Source: Siderastrea radians (Eukaryota; Cnidaria; Anthozoa; Scleractinia; Rhizangiidae). From it: a DNA stretch of 64,000 nucleotides. The DNA lies in NCBI GenBank assembly GCA_964017195.1, contig OZ024896.1, forward strand, positions 35,457,307-35,521,306, in the 5' to 3' direction. The translations under genes were made by a program, and so were the position numbers. Shown here in pieces: positions 58,322 to 64,000 of this stretch (its first letter is position 1; each line of letters begins with the position of its first letter). The notes beneath the pieces were generated by a model. That model was not told the origin of the DNA and did no database searches. It worked only from the letters and a program-made list of their open reading frames with translations.

Positions 58322-58640
58322 TCGGTATATATACTGTTTGGTTCTACCAGTGAACACGAGTGAAGTAAAGTCAGTCCGCACTTCTTGCTAATTCATGCTT
58401 AAACCAAACGTTTACTGAAGGAGTTCTAAGCTATTTTCCACGAAACCCTCTTTCTTGAGAAGCAAATTAAGGTACGTATTTATTATTAGCCTTGGAAAGC
58501 TTAAATTTAAGTACGGTGAACGAGTGCAAACTGAAAGTATTAACCTGTTAGACTAGCTGGCTTGATGTACTTTTGTGTCAGTGATGACTCCAGTTTTGAT
58601 GAAGATAAACCGATTCTTGACCATTCTTATTCAGGTGCGA
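58322..58640 (+). promoter_or_regulatory. TATA promoter and noncoding first exon, unit B
   Basis: A copy of the unit A element with the same CGGTATATATACTG core. The donor has changed from GTAAG to GTACG (58471/58472), which should weaken splicing. The downstream acceptor CATTCTTATTCAG is kept. Confidence 0.45.
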
Positions 58641-58689
58641 CCGGAATTTGATCTAGTTTGAGAATAAGCTTGTAATCTTGAGAACATTT

Positions 58690-59630
58690 ATTTTGCGAAT
58701 CGTGAGAATTTTGGAGGTGTTTCTAGGATCCAACTTTTTCGATTCAGAAAGGCTTTTGTTTTCAGGAGGGACTTGATTATCTCGTGGTTGCTATTTATAG
58801 CAACCACCAAAGAGATTACGGGAACACTGATAGGCACCTTTTATAAACTCATTCCGATTTTGAGACGCCAATTCTGCATTACATTGATGGCTGGTTGGAA
58901 AAAAAAATATTCTGTATTGGGTGGAGTCGCGAAAAGACGGAGCCCAATACGAAGAATATATTTTCTTGGAAATATATAATGTAGAATTCCCGCCTCCAAA
59001 CGGCAATTACTTTTGTAAGAGTAACGTTTATGGAATTTGGAGTGCTAAAAGTTGTGTCCGTGATATCAAGAAGACAACACAGTCAAGAGAGTCACCTTAG
59101 AGTGCTCAACCAGAAAGTAGCTTTCACTCAACCTTGTAAAAACTGTACAATGTGATTATATTTAATCTTTGATCGCGTGATTTCTTATGACAAATAATGA
59201 ATTGGTTATTAGAGCTGCGTTTGGCTGGTCTTTGATGGTCTGGGCTAACAATGTGGTTTTTCCGAGCAGTTGTAGATTCTTTGCAGTTATCAGTTTGCAT
59301 ATATGTAGAATCGAATGAAATCTGTGCTCTATTGACTCTTGCTGTTGTTTCGTAACAAGATTCTACTTCGGTTACTCAACCATCGGTCATCCAGACAAAA
59401 TTCATAACTATTTTCAAGTAGCTATGCCACTTGAAAATGTAGACCAGATAAGAGTGTGTGGTAAAGAAGATGCTTTCAATTATCAGCCCAACAAGAGATA
59501 CCAGTAATGAAAAATCGAGATTTATATATGAAAAATTCGTGAGAAGAGAGACTAACAGAGAAAGAAAAATCGATTAACGGAGAAGAACATATTGGTGAAA
59601 TAAAATACCAAACTCTCCCTGTAGAAATAA
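58690..59630. other. No gene seen in unit B spacer
   Basis: Includes TTCTCTCCAAT-type inverted pieces around 58900-58990 (ATTCTGTATTGGGTGGAGTC against its inverse) but no coding exon. Confidence 0.4.
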
Positions 59631-59675
59631 AAAACAAACAAACAAACAAACAAACAAAACAAACAAACAAGAGAA
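59630..59675. repeat. AAAC microsatellite
   Basis: About ten AAAC units; simple sequence. Confidence 0.8.
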
Positions 59676-60005
59676 AAAATATCAAGCAAAAATCAACAAC
59701 CACCTTGGGGCGGTTATGTTTGGGATTCCAGAGTGCCCAGTTGGAAGTGGGAATGATACTGTGTTGATGCCACCAGGTCTGACAGTGGCGTAGTCAAAGG
59801 GAAAACAGATTTGAGGTTAAGTACGCACTACAGCTTGAAAAACACTGCTTTTATTTATCATGACGTCTTACTCCGGTCATCATCCAATCAAAAAATACCC
59901 TGTCAAGCCGGGTGGGATATAGCACTGAAGGGCGCTGAGATAGCTTTGCAAAGTTTTCACTATCTTAAATGCAGGCTCTCAGAAATCTGGTTTATCCCCT
60001 CCTAG

Positions 60006-60236
60006 ATGAAGGTTTATTCTGCTATTTTGCTCCTGATGTTGGTTTCCATGGTGACGGCCTCCAATTTGAGAAAGAAGCTTGCCCTAGAGAAAATGGAACG
60101 CACGCAAGAAGATCCTGAGCTCAAGTGGGCGGAGATTAATATTAACGACTTCAAGGTATGGAAAAGACAACCCTCGCATAGAAATTAACTCCTGCATTGT
60201 TATAATATATCTATAGCATTTACAATGACGGGTGGT

Positions 60237-60327
<91 letters not shown>

Positions 60328-60336
60328 TAATAGTAA

Positions 60337-60371
<35 letters not shown>

Positions 60372-60685
60372 TATTAAAAAAAAGACGACTTTTATGGCCG
60401 TTCAACTACATCTTAAACAACTGGGAAGGGTACTGGGGAGATTGAAAAAACCACTAGGAGTCAAATTGCCATCATTGCCGGATTTGTCATGGCTGCAATG
60501 TTTATACTGCAGGAGTTTGAATTAAGAAGGAAAGACAGGGGAAACAATACATATTGATTGATTGAAATGGTTGAAACTTTTTGTATTTGTTTTTGTAGCC
60601 TTTTAAGCTGAAGAATTTTCAACGGGACTCCAATAAAGACGACCCTTATTCACACCAGGGGGGAAATTGTCCTCCTGGATATTGG
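60006..60685 (+). CDS. Small secreted peptide precursor, unit B copy (two exons seen)
   Basis: Exon 1 (60006-60155, 50 codons) matches the unit A gene but has two extra codons (ININDFK against INDFK). Exon 2 (60599-60685, 29 codons) differs in the middle, with DDPYSHQGGN before the shared CPPGYW. Donor, acceptor and phases are conserved. The difference is confined to short in-frame changes while the signal peptide is unchanged, which suggests that both copies were kept coding after duplication. The intron contains a long AAT/ATT microsatellite. No third exon was found before the window end. Confidence 0.62.
60236..60377. repeat. Expanded AAT then ATT microsatellite in the unit B peptide-gene intron
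   Basis: About 30 AAT units run into ATT units, so the array is itself an inverted repeat. It is far longer than the unit A counterpart. Poly-Leu or poly-Ile frames over it are artefacts. Confidence 0.9.
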
Positions 60686-61068
60686 GTAAGAATTAAATTT
60701 TCCATCAATAACATATTGTTTTCTCTCTCCTTATAGGTCAGATAAATAAAATAAGAATTTGTTTTTGAAACTTAAAATCAAACTTTTGACAAAATATAGT
60801 TTCATTCTGTTTCAACCAAGCCGCCTACGCAGTCGTTTTTTTGGGGGAGTAGTATTACCCTCCGCATCGCCCCTTTCTCGTTTATTCCCACCTCTTTGCG
60901 CCTTTTCGATTGCAAAATTTTATGCAACGTTGTGTTATTTCCCCTTCATCTCCCACTCCCCGCACCTTGAGAATCCCGCTTCCCGCACCCTCTTGTCCCG
61001 CATCCCGTACATTTCCTGTCTTTCCCTTTCTTCCTCGCCCGCTTGTCTACCTCACAATGGGGGAAACC

Positions 61069-61710
61069 AAGAGAGAATAAAGGGGTAAGAGAGCTACTCC
61101 CCCTTATAGGCCCTGTCCCCATCCTAATCCCTCTTAAGTTATTTTTAGTAACAAATGGTGGGAAATTCAAATTTCAAATAACTTACTGAGTTTTAAAGCA
61201 ATTAACTTGAATTTTTGTAGCCGGCGGAGGAAGCGTTTCCGTTGGGTTTTCCGCCCGTCCGAGGGGTTTTTCACTTAAACGTACTCTTTTTGCGCTCGCC
61301 CTAATTTTCGCGCGTTCAAGAAGCGAAAAATGCTTCAAACCTACGAAAAGCCCTACGGAAAAACTTGCTACGGAGGCTAGAATTTTCGCTGCAATATAGA
61401 ACTTGTCATTCTGTAAAATGACGTGGTTTTAGTTTTTCCAATTTTCACATTTTTTTGCTGATAAAATGACGTCACAAAGTTGGCGCCAAATTTTGCTTTC
61501 AGTATTATGGGATATCCTATGGCGGTTTCTGAATGACCTTGCTGCACCGATCTCAAAACTAAAAAAAAAAATTAATAAAACATGTTTATCCACTTAAAAG
61601 ATATAACGTTTTGAAATTTGAATTTTGTCACTAAAAATAACTTTAGGGGGATTAGGATGGGAATAGGGCCTATATGGGAGATTCACTCTCTTACCCCTTC
61701 ATCCTCTCTT
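61069..61710. mobile_element. hAT-type non-autonomous element, present in unit B only
   Basis: Inverted ends AAGAGAGAATAAAGGGGTAA and, at the right, the complement of AAGAGAGGATGAAGGGGTAA. The 8-bp duplication is GGGAAACC (61061-61068) and GGGAAACA (61711-61718). Unit A has the empty site GGGAAACACATTAGCGG at about 55231. Non-coding, 642 bp. Confidence 0.78.
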
Positions 61711-62099
61711 GGGAAACACAATAGCGGTTAGAAATTCTTATCCTTTTGCACTTGCTGATGTACCCTTCCTTTCATTCTTTTTTTGTTGAAGTGTTGAAAT
61801 CCAATGCTGCTGACCTGTTGTTAATCTGCACTAAGAGAAACCAAGGAAGTGATTAAAACAAGTTACTTGGGAACAGAATATCTGCTGCGTGGCTAAGCGG
61901 TTATTGATATGCATACTTAAAACTGACTGGAAGTGTGTAATCCATGGTGTAATATTTTTAAACGATCAAAATATAATAAATGCTGGTTCGAGAAACGATG
62001 GTGATGTGTTTTATAGGTTGTCTGGCAAAGCAGCAGCACCTCCTGCATTTCTGTAGTTCCGCATCCCACGGACTTGCAGAAATGAGCCAGCACGTTTAA

Positions 62100-62304
62100 C
62101 CCTTTAAGCCCCAATAGTGACAAGCATTTAATTTCTCGTTACAATATCACTACTTGATCAAACATGCATGTCACGAGAGTGAAGGAAATGATCACCAAAC
62201 ATGAAATGTCTTGATGTCTTGTGCAAATTCACTCAACTAGTACCATAAGAAATGTACAGAGAAAATTAAGGAGAATGTGCATATTGATAATGGGGCTAAA
62301 AGGG
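62100..62304. mobile_element. piggyBac-type MITE, copy 3, present in unit B only
   Basis: Left end CCCTTTAAGCCC after TTAA at 62096-62099; right end GGGGCTAAAAGGG, with the right TTAA degraded. The matching site in unit A (about 55615, CACGTTTAAATCATC) is empty, so it inserted after the duplication. Confidence 0.7.
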
Positions 62305-62984
62305 TTTTACCCTTTGATGATTAAAAATCATCAAATGTGTCTCCGAAATAATGCTTTGTGCTTTTGTAGCAAGTTGACATGGAACCAGGGGGTAGATGGG
62401 GGGGGGGGGGAGGGGGATTATTCGACGCAAGTGTGCTGACCCTGTTAATGACAAAAATGTCTCCCTTCCTCTACCTGTTTATAACTTGAATCGAAGATTA
62501 TTTGACTCCTGACAACGATCTATAGTCGACAATGATCACGGGACTTTAGAAAAAGTTGGGAAAAATATCTCCTGGGAACTGAAGGGCACCTATGCACCCT
62601 GCTCTCCTCACTTATGTCCAGGATTTAACTCTGCAACGAATTTTACGATTTTTCGCTTCAGTTCCAAGTTTACAATTTTTCGTTTAAAATAGCAAGATTA
62701 ACAAATTTTACGGTTTTTGCGATTTTTCGGTTCAGGCAAGCAAGAATTACAGATTTTATGTTTTTGCGATTTTTCGCTTGAGACTTTTAGCGATTTTTCT
62801 CTTGAGACATGCAAGATTTGCAAATGTCACGCTTTTAGCGATTTTCCGTTAAATACCAGAGCCTAGCCATTAAGCTGGCTAGCCGGCTAGCAGATTTTAC
62901 AAAATTTGCAAAATTTTGCAGCCTCAACGATTTTGCGTGCTTTGTTACGATTTTTTTCAGTTTTTTCTCTTGCTAAATGCCTCA

Positions 62985-63192
62985 GATAGGACATGAATCT
63001 ATGAATATCCTTTGTACTAAAAGCACTTAGTGCGAGATATGACAGGCATACATCAATATCCTTCGTTTCAAAAGCTCCTAGCGCGAGATATAATATGAAT
63101 CTATGATGATCCCCCGAGAATATCCTTTGTTCCAAAAGCATCTAGCGCGTGCTATAACAGGCATAGCGTACAAGACATGAATCTACGAATAT
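62985..63192. repeat. About 60-bp tandem repeat array abutting the family X pseudogene
   Basis: Units of the form ATGAATCTATGAATATCCTT..AAAAGC..TAGCGCGAGATAT occur three to four times. A single unit is at 56230-56290 in unit A. The array ends exactly where family X homology begins at 63193. Confidence 0.65.
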
Positions 63193-64000
63193 CCTGTAGA
63201 ATGACTACGTTGACTTTATGGGGGAGCTGACTACCAGACATGAGTCACCACTACCTATCCAATGGGGCCAGAAATCGGCCTCGAGGAATTCCTGACCAAA
63301 AATGCCGACGTGAACGACTTTGTGAGGGCCTTGATAAAATACTACCAGGCTTAGACCTGTTACATGGCGCTTCTCACGACTGCTAAAGGAAAATTTGCGG
63401 ACCTGGGGAGGGGGAGCAATTATAAAGAAGACGAAGAACCCGTTGATCGGAAACTCAGCCGTCAGAGAGAAGATGCCAAAGAAAGGCTTGTATTCCTTTT
63501 AGATGAGAAATACTTGTCACTTCTTGGAACATGTCCTTCCGAGGATGAAAAACTGACCAAGATCGTTGTGTTTAGCAGAAACGCTCAACATCTTGTGAAA
63601 ATGGTCCTCGATGGCTTTGGTCTCCCTGAATTGATGGATTATGAAACAGTAAAATCAAAAGCAACGATGGCGTTGTTTGAGATAGTGAAATTAAAAACAG
63701 GAGGCCATTCAGACCTATTGGCAAAAACACAGCAGTTTACAATCCAATTGATCAACGAAACCAAATTTTCCTTGAAGATAATATCTGCTACAGTCGTTAA
63801 ATTAGGAAGCGACCTTACCCCAGCTTAGATCTTCTTATGAGAGGAAGCAAAGCTCTCAACTGTTTTCTTTTGGAGGGTAGATACTTATTTACCTGGAAGG
63901 AGACGTACTGCCAGACGACGGACTCCACGAGTCTGGTGAGACTCTTGCAATTGAATTTACATTGTCATGCGGCCAGCCCAGTTTCGCCTGCGCATTTCCG
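63193..64000 (+). pseudogene. Family X pseudogene in duplication unit B, continues past the right edge
   Basis: Homology to family X begins at about NDYVDFMGEL (gene 1 residue 186) and runs to the window end. It is broken by in-frame TAG at 63352, where the intact genes have Tyr in CQAYSCF, by TAG at 63826 and by another TAG in the GG-Tyr position of the STGGY strand. There are frameshifts near 63270 and after 63830. Long open pieces remain between the breaks, for example 63364-63828 with ALLTTAKGKFADLG and LINETKFSLKIISATV. The 5' end abuts a 60-bp tandem repeat array, so the N-terminal part is missing. The pieces are described separately and no joined product is implied. Confidence 0.75.

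Larger units (their letters stand above)
58040..64000 (+). repeat. Tandem segmental duplication, unit B
   Basis: Matching blocks: 58170-58690, 59730-60730, 60740-61060 and 61711-62420, 62440-63020, then the family X pseudogene from 63193. Private insertions are the hAT-type and piggyBac-type MITEs and the expanded microsatellite. Confidence 0.75.

Noticed and set aside
60220..60405. Poly-Leu/Ile minus-strand frame
   Set aside because: Produced entirely by the AAT/ATT microsatellite.

Overview
The window looks like nuclear DNA of a cnidarian, most likely a stony coral or close anthozoan relative. The basis is GT-AG introns in AT-rich sequence, animal-type genes (a RhoGAP-family protein, an EF-hand protein, an LDL-receptor class A exon, a P2X7-type zinc domain), and a dense mix of small DNA transposons, tRNA-derived SINEs, LINEs, a Penelope-like fragment and an LTR. 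There are no operons, CRISPR arrays or tRNA/rRNA genes.

Layout. 1-9 kb (minus): the 5' end of a GMIP/ARHGAP29/ARHGAP45-type RhoGAP gene whose catalytic part lies beyond the left edge, with a possible alternative first exon at 8.6-8.8 kb. 13.1-18.2 kb (minus): a complete five-exon gene resembling vertebrate C1orf87 (EF-hand, 627 aa). 19.5-21.1 kb (plus): an intact 531-aa gene of an unrecognised family, called family X here, divergent from the C1orf87-like gene. 23.1-32.6 kb: a second, rearranged copy of that divergent pair. It holds a decayed C1orf87-like 5' fragment and a full-length second family X gene at 30.5-32.1 kb, separated by a 1.36-kb DNA transposon, an orphan LDL-A exon and a LINE inserted with a 5' inversion. 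32.7-45 kb: a solo LTR with a foldback element inside it, several nested inverted-repeat elements, a relic of a small secreted-peptide gene and a family X relic. 45.3-48.3 kb: a P2X7-domain gene (plus) facing a broken transposase-like ORF (minus). 49.4-50.3 kb: a dead LINE.

51.4-64 kb is a tandem duplication of about 6.5 kb (unit A 51.4-57.8 kb, unit B 58.0-64 kb). Each unit carries a TATA-containing noncoding first exon, a small secreted-peptide gene and a decaying family X fragment. Because the units are near copies, they show filled and empty sites for three later insertions: a hammerhead-ribozyme element in A, and a hAT-type and a piggyBac-type MITE in B.

The most interesting object is the 635-bp insertion at 53609-54243. 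It has 138-bp direct terminal repeats, a 5-bp target duplication and a complete type I hammerhead ribozyme core at 54011-54055, so it is best read as 1.28 tandem units of a roughly 497-nt ribozyme-bearing circular-RNA retroelement (retrozyme-like). A Penelope-like fragment in the same window is a possible machinery relative. All names come from reading the translations; no database search was run.
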